From Margaritifera margaritifera (lineage: Eukaryota; Mollusca; Bivalvia; Unionida; Margaritiferidae): a DNA stretch of 64,000 nucleotides. This document shows positions 11,671 through 24,200 of this stretch, in pieces. A program made the translations under genes and the position numbers. The stretch is from the NCBI GenBank assembly GCA_029931535.1, contig JAQPZY010001628.1, positions 1,232,001 through 1,296,000 of the forward strand. The letters are read 5' to 3'. The notes beneath the pieces were generated by a model, which was not told the origin of the DNA, ran no database searches, and saw only the letters and a program-made list of their open reading frames with translations. Every line of letters starts with the position of its first letter. The stretch's first letter is position 1.

Positions 11671-12120
11671 TGATGTTTCTGTTTGTGTCTTGAGTTGACC
11701 ACATCAACAACTGAGTGATGTTTCTGTTTGTGTCTTGAGTTGACCACATCAACAACTGAGTGATGTTTCTGTTTGTGTCTTGAGTTGACCACATCAACAA
11801 CTGAGTGATGTTTCTGTTTTGTGTCTTGAGTTGACCACATCAACAACTGAGTGATGTTTCTGTTTGTGTCTTGAGTTGACCACATCAACAACTGAGTGAT
11901 GTTTCTGTTTGTGTCTTGAGTTGACCACATCAACAACTGAGTGATGTTTCTGTTTGTGTCTTGAGTTGACCACATCAACAACTGAGTGATGTTTCTGTTT
12001 GTGTCTTGAGTTGACCACATCAACAACTGAGTGATGTTTCTGTTGGTGTCTTGAGTTGACCACATCAACAACTGAGTGATGTTTCTGTTTGTGTCTTGAG
12101 TTGACCACATCAACAACTGA
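11671..12120. repeat. 45-bp minisatellite, ten copies
   Basis: The unit TGATGTTTCTGTTTGTGTCT plus TGAGTTGACCACATCAACAA and CTGAG is nearly invariant, with one extra T in the fourth copy at about 11820 and a GTTGGTG variant near 12044. The multiple-of-three length opens long minus-strand frames that break at the single-base insertion. Confidence 0.97.
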
Positions 12121-12125
12121 GAACT

Positions 12126-13640
12126 CTGAAAGTGCACTCAGACAGAACAACTGAGATGCCAACCCCTACCATGTAAAATTGGACTGTCAGCTTTAAAAAG
12201 TCAGAATCTGAAATTTAAAAACAATTTATTGTAAGCATGAAATCTTACTGATATACAGTGGTTTTGGGTTGAAATGTGTTTTCTACAGTCTTCTTTCTGA
12301 CCATGTGACACGCCAAAGTCTGTGGAAAAAAGACTGAAACAGCATTCATCCAATGCTGATGCCTTGTGTATTCCACTTAGATCTGTAGCACTTTGTACGC
12401 AGAGGTGTAATTCTCATTAACTGTTTTTGGTTTGACATGCTTCTTGAACTTTCCTGGGAGAATTGGGTCACTAAGCTGAATTGATATCTGTTGTCAATAT
12501 TCAGCTTTTGTGAAACAAGTGCTTAGGTATGCTTTCACAAAAGAATAACAATCAGACATTACAATCATTTCTATGATCTAGATATACAGGTGATCAAGCT
12601 GCAGTTTGCCTACAAAAAATTATATCTGACCTGAAAATTGGAGTCTGACATAAGTGATAGTAATGGCCTAATTTGAGGTTAAAAACAGGAATAATTCTGC
12701 CAATATTGGAATGGTTGGTATCTCTGGAATAATATACTTAAGCTATTGTGTGTTTTTATTAGGCAGAATATGGTAGTGTTTACATCCTCAAACTGAAGTG
12801 TGCAATAACGAACAAATAAAAGAACTTCATCACATGATGAGCTCATTCATTTTCACTTTTCCATCAACCTTTTACATGGGTATGCAAGTAGATAAACTAT
12901 AAATTAATTTGAAAATGAAACACTGTACTATATGTACCTCAATCTACAAACAGACTTTTTTATCTGACATTTTACGATGCCATCAATTTGTGGTTGAATA
13001 GTAATTAAAGAAAAATCCAATACTAAATGTAAAGTAACGATATGTGTAGAATAAATCCTGTAATTATCCTGGTCATTCAACCATTTGAGCAAAGTCTTCA
13101 TCTTCAATACTGTTTATGAATATATGACACACGTACAGCATGTGCACAATATGATGGCAGCTCATAGACTAAGTTTATCATTACACATAAGGGTTGACGG
13201 TTTGCTGATTAGTTTGACCCAGTCTTAGATATATATTCTCTATACTGACCATCTTGCACTCAAGTCTTTTGGATAATGAACCATAATATATGATAGCAGG
13301 AATATCAATATTTATCGTGCTTATAACTACGATAATTTAAGTCAAATAAGGAAGTATCAATTTCCAGCAAATGGACACTTCTTTGAATGTAAACATTGTG
13401 CCATATTATCATGAACACACTGTACTATGTTGAGCAAAATTTTCAGCCTCAATAATCAACAACTGAGAAAAGAAACATTTAAACAATATTGACTTTATCT
13501 TTTCTGCTGCAAAAAAATATACTTTTGAGTGTTTTGAACAATCAATGCCCTAATTTATGTGAATTATTACAACAAAAGAGAGGTTGAGAGAAACATGCAA
13601 TTTGTCTGAAATTTGTAAACAATTAATCTGCAGTCTATTA
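12126..13640. other. No gene seen
   Basis: AT-rich sequence with no recognisable exon, repeat array or element end. It lies downstream of the LEXM-like gene. Confidence 0.45.
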
Positions 13641-14390
13641 TAGGGCTGGCTAATTGGAACAAAAATCAGAACTGATTAGCAGTCTTATTATATATATAAA
13701 TAATTGATTTCTAATTGTGTTTTGGTAGTTTAGAAAAAGGACTCAGTGGAGCATAAAAATAATTGTGTTAGTAGACTTGCACAGTGCACAATACCATCCT
13801 ACAGTGCACTACATGAACCTTTTTGAATGACACCACAGGAGCCTGGCTTTAAATTATCATATGTAATACAAAATTTTCCACTTAAATACTTATGGTGATA
13901 TCAGGATGGACAAAGATGGCCAGTCACCATGTTATCTCATCTATGGTAGAATCAAACAGATAATTCTCAACTACACCAAGCTTCACTATTTTTCTGACAT
14001 GGTACCATCAAGTACACTTCATTTTAAAACTTTATCATGTGGATTACACAATTTGTTAAATTTTACTGTAAGTATCCATCATGACAATGAGATGTAATCT
14101 GTGAAAGAGATGGTGGTATCCTAGTTTACAGTTTGTCAATACCAGGTCATAATCGAATGGAATCCCCTGCTCTTCTTTGTGGAAGGCATACACAGTTATT
14201 TTTGTCACATCAAGCTCCCATGGTTGATATTAGGCAAACTAGTTTTAAATGCAACATAAAAACATAAAAGAGTTATTTTCATGGAGGTTAAATGTCTTCC
14301 AAAAACACAGATTACCTAACTTTTGTATCATTAATAGTTTTTAACACGTACTTCGATCAATCAATTATTCTATTAATTGTGTCAGCCCTA
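13641..14390. mobile_element. 750-bp non-autonomous hAT-like element
   Basis: The left end is TAGGGCTGGCTAATTGG and the right end reads, as reverse complement, TAGGGCTGACACAATTAAT. Flanks GTCTATTA (13633-13640) and GTCTATAA (14391-14398) match at 7 of 8 positions, the 8-bp duplication expected of hAT transposons. No transposase frame is visible. Confidence 0.72.
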
Positions 14391-14754
14391 GTCTATAATG
14401 AGACAGCCATCATCATTTTTTTCTCCCACATTTAACCTTCAATCAACAGATTAAATGAATTAAATTCATCAACACCTTACAACAATAAATTGAAAACAAG
14501 TAACTTTTAATTTTAAAAAAATGAAACTTTTATTTTATTTTGCAATAATAAAAAATAAATAATAAAACAAAACAAAGTAATACTGTAAGTGAAAATGTAT
14601 CACATCCCATTATTTTGGGCAAAACATCTGAGAACTGTACAAAATCTGCAAAAAATATTTTATCATAAAAGTGACATGTGAGATAAAACTGTTCTGCCAC
14701 ACTTACTACTGGCATAGGAATCAAATCTATACCTATTAATGTGTCAAAGATGCA

Positions 14755-14940
14755 CTCAACTGCAAACTGCATAGACCCAGACAACAAACTGCATAGACCC
14801 AAACAACAAGCAGCATAGACTCAGACAAGAAAACAGTATAAACCAGACAAGGTTCTATGCTGTTCATACTGTTTATGCATAGACCCTGATCTGCTAGTGC
14901 ATTATGGGATTGCAGATCACAATCTATGATGTCCACAGGT
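14755..14940. repeat. Fragments of the 217-bp MITE family
   Basis: GCAAACTGCATAGACCCAGA occurs and then partly repeats (CTGCATAGACCCAAAC), followed by ATAGACCCTGATCTGCTAGT and TTGCAGATC. These are the internal hairpin words of the MITE at 3915, without its ends. Confidence 0.65.
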
Positions 14941-15107
14941 GGGTGCACGTAATTAAATATGCAAGACACGTCTGAAACAATAGAAAATTGACTCCTTTAA
15001 TCCTTTAATTGTATCAACTGACTCCTTTATACAATGTCCACTAGCTTTCTTGTGAAAACCAAATTATGGTATTAAGTTTATGGTCCTATTGGTGAAGCAC
15101 CATCAAC

Positions 15108-15246
15108 CTATGCCACTGTAAAGGCTCTTCGACCAACAAATTCTGCCTGGGTATTGCTGCGGGACAGTTCATAACCTGGTGGAACCTGTGGTGTCACTAT
15201 AAACTGACGGTCTTTAAGTCGAACATCTTTCCCTCGTACTCGCTCC
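15108..15246 (-). CDS. LEXM: LEXM-like last exon with TAG stop
   Basis: The acceptor is CTTTTGTTTCAG. After the completing G it reads ERVRGKDVRLKDRQFIVTPQ, VPPGYELSRSNTQAEFVGRR, AFTVA and TAG. VPPGYEL is probably a worn STPG motif. The phase-2 join to exon 7 fits exactly, which supports both exons. Two ATTAAA words lie about 100 bp past the stop (near 14998-15009) and could serve as polyadenylation signals; that is weak evidence. Confidence 0.82.
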
Positions 15247-18200
15247 CTGAAACAAAAGGAAACAGAGATCTTCTTGGTTAGATAATTTTAGAGTACCTTG
15301 TAAGTACCATAAAAAAAGAATCTAGGTTTAACACTACATAGGAATGGTATTAATACACATTTGTTTACTTGTTTTGGGGCTAATAATGGTATTTTCACAG
15401 AAAAAATGTCTAAGACAGTTTATTAGGGACAACTGTGCCAGCATCTCAAGGTGATCAGTACTGAGTGATGACGAAGAAAAAAAACCAAGTGGTTGATATA
15501 GGTCACAGTTATTTTATTTTCCTTTGACTTACATTTTCTGCAAAATTGTCACATTGTCTAAAAAATATTTATCAGATTACAGTGCCACCAAAAAATCTAA
15601 ATTTTCTTTCCTCAAACTGAAATTTAAAATAAAAATTCTAACTGCTTGGTTGCCAACAATTAATTTTTTCAAAAAATCTCAAAATTTCTTCCTCAAACTG
15701 AGATTTCAACAAAATTGTAACTGCTTGGTTGCCAACAATGAATTTTTTCACTGAACATTCATCAGACATCAAATATTTTACCTTAAATTCTCCTGGTAAT
15801 AGTCTTGTTTTATCTCTGAGAAAACATTGAATATTTTCTCACATCCAAGCAATTCCTCAACTCCTTTTTTTAATAATGAACTTTTCATGTGTGAAATTGT
15901 AAAACAAGTGATTTTGCATCTTTTCCACTATCTCTACCTCTGACAAAAATATTGATATTCAGGACAGGATAAATCCACTTGCCCAATGCCTGGGACAACT
16001 TCAACTTCGGCTTGGGCAAGCTCAAATTTGCAAGGTACTTGCCGATGGGCAAGTCCAAACTACTGAGAGATAGAGGTTGTGTCCAGTTCATAATGCTTTA
16101 TGTTATACTCTGTGATCTCGTCACAGTACATATATGTAATCACCTTTATTTAGCATTTATATATACCACATGCTTCTATTTACGTATACTCCCAACAGCT
16201 TCGTTCATCAACTGATCCTTTATTTTCACACAATACACTTCAAAATCTGTCACTTCCATCTTATAGTCAATGTCAAGGTCAGTCTCACACAGATGTTATA
16301 TAAATATTTTTATTTTAACATTCACATTTTAATTTGTCAGTTACATTTTAATCATAATATTCATAAGTATACAGGATTCAATGACTATAAAGTCCTAACA
16401 GAGCCACAGGCAGTGCATGAGTAAGCTCCTCCTTAATCATTATGCTGGCCGATGAAACTGCCTGACTGGCTTTTGCTGAATCTCAAGAGAAGGTTTGTCA
16501 AAGATTGGTCTGATGCACGTTGCAGATTTCAAAGTGACTTTGTGATAATTGTTAATGACATAACTTACGAGATTTCTGTTACAGGTATATTTGGAAATAA
16601 AAGGTACTCATCTCAATTAGCCATGTGGATTTTTAATTTCTGTAAAAACACTATCAATGTACTGAAATATAACAACCAACAAGCTGTGTTTATCATCTAT
16701 TGTTTACATGGTAGTTACTGGAGACTGATACATACTTGCTGTTTGGCAAATAATTATATGGAAAAAAATATGTGTTCTCAATCAAATCACACAGGTGTGT
16801 AAATAAATAAATCATTACAAACCACTAATTTCTAAGCTTTTAATATTGTTGATGTAGTTCAAGATATCTATCTATCAGGCTTCCTTAAAAACCTGTATTT
16901 GCCAGACATGACCACCAGCTCAAAGGTTTTGACTGGCACATACTCTGAGCAACCGGACATCAGTCATAGGATATCCCAAATATCATTATATCAAATTGTC
17001 TTTGATTTGTTTATCCATTAAACTGTCAAATAAACACTTTAACAAAGTAAAATTCAAAGGTTACTATGTCTATTTTACAGATTGTTTCTTTGTCAGGCAA
17101 TCAAAAGAGGTCTCACCGACTAAGCTTGTTACAGCTCAACTGCATGATGGCTATACTGTTTACAGTTAGCTGGTTAAATTGGGGGTAGGGAGGGGCAACT
17201 TAATCAACAGTTTTTTTAAAAATTGGCAAGCTTATGAGACAATAATAAGTATCAGTCCAAGTGCCTGAGAGACTCGCCATGTCAAAGTTTAAGCATAATA
17301 AGGATGAAATATGTAACCCTTAGCCTTGTTTACAGACAAGAGATTTCCCATGTTGCAACGTGTTGATGGATTTTTGATATTATTGGAAGCTGTGTACCCT
17401 GGAGATACACCCCATTTTGGGCTCTTCTGCAATTAGTTTCCTACAGCCACATGCAACAGTGGTCACTTCAAAGGTATAGACCTGAAGTGTTCATTACGTG
17501 ACAATTACTTTCCAGCCAAAGCAGTACAGAGTATATGGATTATTCATGCAAACATACATGATAGATTCCAGGACAATGCGATTTTGAATGCATTCACTGT
17601 GTTTGAGCCTAACACATTTCCTGCAAATGTTGGTGACATGCAACAGTTTGGTATCAATCATATGCACACTTTAATTGCTCATTTTGATCAACCAAGAGAG
17701 AACAGTCATGCAGTCATCAGTGCCAATGAAGTAATGAGTAGGGGATTCTCAAGCACATTGTGTACAATAATTATAGAGGACTGTCAGTAGCTGAATTACT
17801 GACAAAACTAGTTTCAATGAAAGGACAGTACCCGAATGTGATTCATTTGATAGAAATTTCACAGGTACTTCCAGTGTCAAGCATGGAGTATCAGTGCGGA
17901 TTTTTCCACCAGAATTTATCAAAACAAAGCTGAGTGCAGGCTGAGTGCTGAAACTCATGACGAACTTATGAGAATAAATCTTTTCGGTATTGATATAACA
18001 GACTTTGATCCAATGCTAGCAGTCAGGAAGTAACAGGGAAATCAAAACAGACATCAATATCAACAAAACAAAGAGAATGTTTTGATGAACTTCAAGTGAG
18101 TGGACTTACCATAGTGCAAATGTGGCAACATTATGATTGGTGACAGGAATACTGTGTAAATATGTTTTGTTTAAATAAAAATTATGTAAAAGTTGTGCGG

Positions 18201-21200
18201 AAATCAGTAGCAAATCATTGGGATAAACTTATGGTTTGCTACTACCACCTGATGAGACCTATGGAGGGGTCAAAACACTCTTTTCTTAATGAATATATAT
18301 TACAAATAGCAGATTCATGTGTGTCTATGAAGTCTGTCAAAATGTCCAGCTTAAGTCTGGAAACTTTGAGGATCCCTGCTATCTATCTATCTATTTGACA
18401 ATGTTAACCTTAAAATTACCTCTCATGATAACATTCTTGGTGTATTTGTAGATAACAATCTAACCTGTTTCTATTCACATTAAATATATTTCAAAAAAGG
18501 TTAATTCTTATCTTTGGCTACTTAGGAAAATCAGAACATTCATTCCTTTTCAGTATATGGTCATCTTTTTATAAAAGTTATATTCAGCCATATTTGGACT
18601 ATTGTAATGTAATTTGGGGTAATGTCTCTAATTCAAACATAACAAAAACTTGTAGGACTCCAAAAGAGGACATGCCATTTAATTCTAGATCAATGTATAG
18701 ATAATTTTCTGGATGCAATGAATTATATAAAATTGTTACCAATATATGAAACAATATTCTTTATAAAGGCCAAATTTATGTTTAAAGTGTCCAGAAAAAC
18801 CATTCCTGTCTACCTATTGTTACGGAATTATATATCATTTTCCTTTTAATAATGGTATAGTTTATTAGTTTATGATCTCTGTTCTTAGTCTAAACAGCTG
18901 TGAGTATACATACAGTAGGCTCGATCGATATTTCGCTGAAGCTTAGTACATCACATGGTTTTAAAGCGCGTGAGAGTTTGACTTCTGACCTAGATTCTAC
19001 GAGTAAACACTTTGTTATTGATAATAAATGTCAATATAGATGTACTTTAAGAGATGTCATGCATAACCTAATTTCTGATTGGTTCAGAGAGGGTTGCAAT
19101 GTTTTGAAATGTCCTGTTGTTGATCAAAGACGCAATGGGTTTTATTTTGTTTCTGTGCAGTGGGAGACTATATTATAGGAAATAATCCTGTGTTTAGGCA
19201 TTCTTGATAGTTGCATTGGATACTGAGGTCATAAAAGAAATTGGTTCATTTTGTGTGTGGGATATTCTTCTTTGGAGATCTATTTATTATAAGTACAGTG
19301 CATTCTGGATTAGTACTGTGTCTTCAACTGTAATAATTATACAGCTCCGTGGAATTATCAGAAACATTTCTAGAACTTGTGTTATTCCATATTCGCAAGG
19401 ATTACTTGGATATAACTTATTCTTATTAACACATTAGTACAGTGAAGGTTACTTCATTCGGAATACCTCATTCGGAATATTTGGATTGACTTCCGGATCA
19501 GTGAACTTTAGAACAATTTAGGACTTTTAAGGATATTCTATACTGTAAGTTATTTTTAATTCTTTCACTTCAATTGTTTGTTGAAATATTTTAATATGTT
19601 AGGAAATTAAAAATTTGTATTTTAAATCTTGAAAGCTTGTTTGAGTCTTTTCTTTTGTTACATTACCCCTAGTCGTAACACTATCCAACATCTTTCACCA
19701 AAGAGATGCTGACAGTGCTCCAAATTTCAGGTACCAAAGCCAAAGAAGGAATTGTTTAAAAAGAGCTTTCAACATACTGGTCCACTGGTACGGAACATTA
19801 TTCCCAGTGACATAAGGCAGGCTCCTAGCATTTCTTCTTTTCATCATAAATGTCTTAAATGGATGAAATCTTAAGACACTCAAACAGGTCTATATAATAC
19901 AAATACCTCCTGCTTTTCTTTGCTTATACATCTTTTTCACAGATGAATTTTTAATACAGTATGATATTTTATTTATTTTTATGTGCTCACTGATGCTTGT
20001 GTATTACAAACTTTAAACTTTGTTTGATTTTCAGAATAACTACATTCTTTACTGTTAAGCCAAATTGTTGTTACATTGTGCTGTATATACTGTACATAAC
20101 AGAAGGCCTCAAAGTAGATTAGCTCCTGTAACTAATTGATCTCCTTCTCTAAATAAAGTCGTTATTATTATTATTATTATTATTTATCTTCACTCATCTA
20201 ACTATCTATGCATTCTTTTCTCCAGCTATCAATTTAATTTTTCTTATCTACACATCTATCTATATGTACTATATATCTTTTTTATAACTTTAATTATTGG
20301 CATACATTTTTTATGAGAAAAATAGATAAAAATGAAAACAAAAAAAGCCGTTTATTTGTAAAATAAATATTATGCAATTTTCAGAATACATCCCATATTT
20401 TACCTTATTGTTTAAACTTTATTGTGATATTATGTTGTCATATTTTGGGGGCAAGTTCAAATCTCCCAAGGGCAAGTTCAATTCTCCAGTCAGCTGCCCT
20501 GGGCCAAGCTGACTTTTATAAAATGTGTCCAGCCCCAATATTGTCTGAAGTATCATAGGCATGATAATGTAAAATCTCAATTTGAGAAATTTTTGTTTTA
20601 GAAATGAAGTAAAACCAGGGCCTGGTCTCACTTTCATAAAACACCTCAATGCTGAGTAAACTCTCAGCTCAAGTTCTGCATACCGTAAATACTCACGTAT
20701 AACCCAGTTCCAAATGCAAACAACACAGACCCTGATCTACCATTGTATAATGTGCAAACAGATCAGGGTCTATGTTGTTTGTTCTACTGATTAGTCCTTA
20801 CAAACTGCATAGACCCAGATCTGCTGGCACATTATGCGATGGCAGATCTGGGTCTATTCAGTTTGCAGTTGGTATAAGCTTATACACAAGTACATACGGT
20901 ACTTATTATTTTTTAATAACAAAGGGTCAATGGCATTAAACCTGCAATTTCAGTGTTACACTCTGGTTGAGTTGTCAGGGGGACATTTTATGTACCTCAT
21001 TCTCCCTATAATGATCAAGATATGGGAATTGTTTAAATTCAGTGGGACACTGGCAGTTGGGGGTCGGATAATGTCCCTGGGTTCACTCAAGGTGCAACAC
21101 AGGTTTGTAAACAAAACTGGTTATTTTTCAGGCTTAATAATGAAATTTTACAAGAGCAACAAATTTTGAGTTGAGGATGTACTGAATTGATCATTCAAGT

Positions 21201-24200
21201 TCTCTTGTGTACATACCTATTCAGAGGTATAGTACAGTCAAACCTGTCCTAATGGTCATTCCAATTTCCCCCTGGCAAATTTCTTATATAAATGCCCTGT
21301 ATTTAACAGTCACCTGCTTTCAGCGGTCAGTTGCCAGGTGTTTCCTAAGCAAACACTGGTTTCACCCTGCTTTAAGCGGTCACTGGAGCATATCAGCAGT
21401 GACCGCTCCAAGCATTTCATATCTCGATTGTACTTACAGTAGTCCTGAAATGCTGTCAGTCAAACTCAAAGGTGTCAACATGTCGGCTTAGAAAGCAAGG
21501 CAGTTTTTGTCCTTATATGAGAGAATTGAAGCAATTCATTTGCTGGATAGTGGACAAAGTAGTCAAGTAGTTGCAGCAGAAATGGGAGTCAGACAAACTC
21601 AGATCCAAAGGATTATTAAGTGTAAGCGAGATATTATGGCTGATTTTGAGAACAACGTTAATCCTAAGTGTAAGAGATTACATACAATCACACCAAATGA
21701 GTAGAGATACATGTACACTGCACTTGTGACATCCCTTACAGTTTATATGCTGCTAACAATAGCCACAGGAAGTTTCTTTTCATTCCTAATCATCAAAGGT
21801 CTCTTGCAAAAAGCCGACTGTCTTTTGACTTCAATGAGTTTGAGCAACTGCTTAATCCATCAATTGTTTGAAATGTGAACACCTGTTTTCATGCCTAATT
21901 ATACCAGCTGGCCTAACAAAAAGTCAGTCCTGTATCTGACAATCACAGGTAAGCTCTCAATTAGTCATTTTATTTAGATGCCATTTCTACTGATAAGTGA
22001 TGATTTAATGTACATGATGGATTAAAGTGGAACTTTTTATTTTTTTTGTTATTTTTTCTTTTGCTAAATAGCTAAACTAAATATATGTAATCTGATAGCA
22101 TACTACTACTACTAATAATAATAATGCTTATGCTATTCAGTGCATAGTACATGTATTTGTCATGAACCAAGTTTGAAAGTTGAACCTACCTTCAGAGGTC
22201 ACCTGTCTACAGCGGCCACTTTGGCCCTTTCCCATGGGTGGCCACTGTATACAGGTTTGACTGTATATCATTTTGTGACATGGTAGTATTAGAGAACTAC
22301 AAATGTGTTCATGTAATAATTGATGACCTGCCACTGTGCCTGAAATGACCTAAATGCAAATTTAACCAAAGTGTGACGCAAGACCTATGGATGGACGGAC
22401 AAGGGTGACACTATATTCCCCTACCACGTTCATGATGGGGCATAAAAATTAACTTATTTATGAGGTAGACCTGATGGCAAACAGCAAAGACCCTGATCTG
22501 CCATCACATAATAAACCATGGGTCTACACTGTTTGCAATTGGATATGCTTTAGACATTGGTTAATAAGGTATATTTCACCCCTATATATATTTCCCATCA
22601 TGCACCAGCACATTATGCATTTGCAGATATGGCCCGACATTGTTTGCAATTGGATGTGCTTTAAACATTGGTAAATAAGGTATATTTCACTCACATACAC
22701 TGCTCCTCATTTTAGAGCACCTTGAAAACTCATGAACCCATTAATAGCATGAAGTAATGTGTGGATCCTATTTTTTATAGAAAAAGCAAAAAAGGGCTCT
22801 TATTTACTTAACATTTAATAATCGTGACCATGATTGATAAATGAAAGCTCGATATACTGCTCATTCTTTGTTGTTGAAAAACAGCGGTTAGTTCATGTTA
22901 ATTTTAAATCAACATTATGACATTTCAAATCATGTTAACAAGAAATCATATATTTTGTAAGATTATCTTTAATACAAATATTTTCTCCATAAATAACACA
23001 ATATACTACAGAATATAGATCAATGCAAATGTTGGGAAATGCCGACTGGTGGCAAGACTAAAAAATAAATACCAACTGAAGAAACCTTGTAAAGTGAAAT
23101 TATAGTTTTTATTTTATTTTTTAATTTGGTTTCATTGTAATCATTATAAATGTGACATTCCCTCTTCTATTCAAATGTGAAAAGATTCAACTGACTGTCA
23201 CAGCGATCCCCCTGAGTGCATCCGTGAGAACCTAATTAAGTGCTTACTCAGTGGCTAGATAAATTTTGACAACTGTTGAAAACTTAATGGTCCTTTGGCA
23301 TGAAAACACAGGCTAATTAACTGATTAATTTGTCTCAGCCAATAACACTACTTGAAAGGTGCTGACATTAAAGTAACATCTGTGTGTAGGATCAGTCTGA
23401 TTTCCTATAAAAATCACACATCATAGACAACTCCTTTGCTGTTGCTTTTGCCTTATCTGTGCATTGTTCCTCAAAATTTGGAGCGATAAATATGAAATTA
23501 AATTTGCAAGTTCTAATAATTTGCACAAATTTTGTCTTTTATCTTTCTTTTTGGTTGATTTTCTTTTTTTATCCAGATGTAGTTTTCTGGCACTTTGTAA
23601 CTGCAGTGTATGAACTGTTTTTATTATTACAAACTGCACACGGTTTGTAGACTGCCATGTTCTATCAACAAAAGGGACATTTAAAATCGCTACCTCAAGA
23701 AATTTACCAGAGCAAACATATTGATGGGTTCTGCTCTGTCAGTTTATGAGTATAATTCTAGCTATGAAGCTTTAGTTTGTTGGTGTTTACTTGCAACAGA
23801 TAAACATGTTCTGACCTTAAGGGAAGTAACTCCAACTTTCCCGATACACAAATTTGTGAGTTCTGCATGCCAACTTGATCTGTATTAAAAACCTGTGGCC
23901 AATTACTGACTTTAATTGAATTCTTCAGATCTAATATCTTTAAATATTGAAGTCCGTTGGATGAATATTTGTGTAGGACAATGGAGATAACAATTCTCAT
24001 GTATTAAGGAATGCTGTAAGCACCCCACCTACTTTCCGCTAACTATTACAGAAAATTTTATCCTCCCTCACTATTTCATGCCCTTGCCAATACCACAGTT
24101 GATGTTTATTGACCCTGTGGCTTGTGAGTTATTGAGGGGAGGTGTATATATTTCTATGAGCAGCATCCTTACTTGAGAAACTTTTCCATGGCAAAAGAAA

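Noticed and set aside
11553..12162. Overlapping minus-strand frames of 194 and 122 codons
   Set aside because: Both are translations of the 45-bp array at 11671-12120 and switch at a single inserted T.
18900..19178. 92-codon ORF inside the solo LTR
   Set aside because: It lies within the defined LTR, has no motif, and LTRs of this kind do not normally encode protein.
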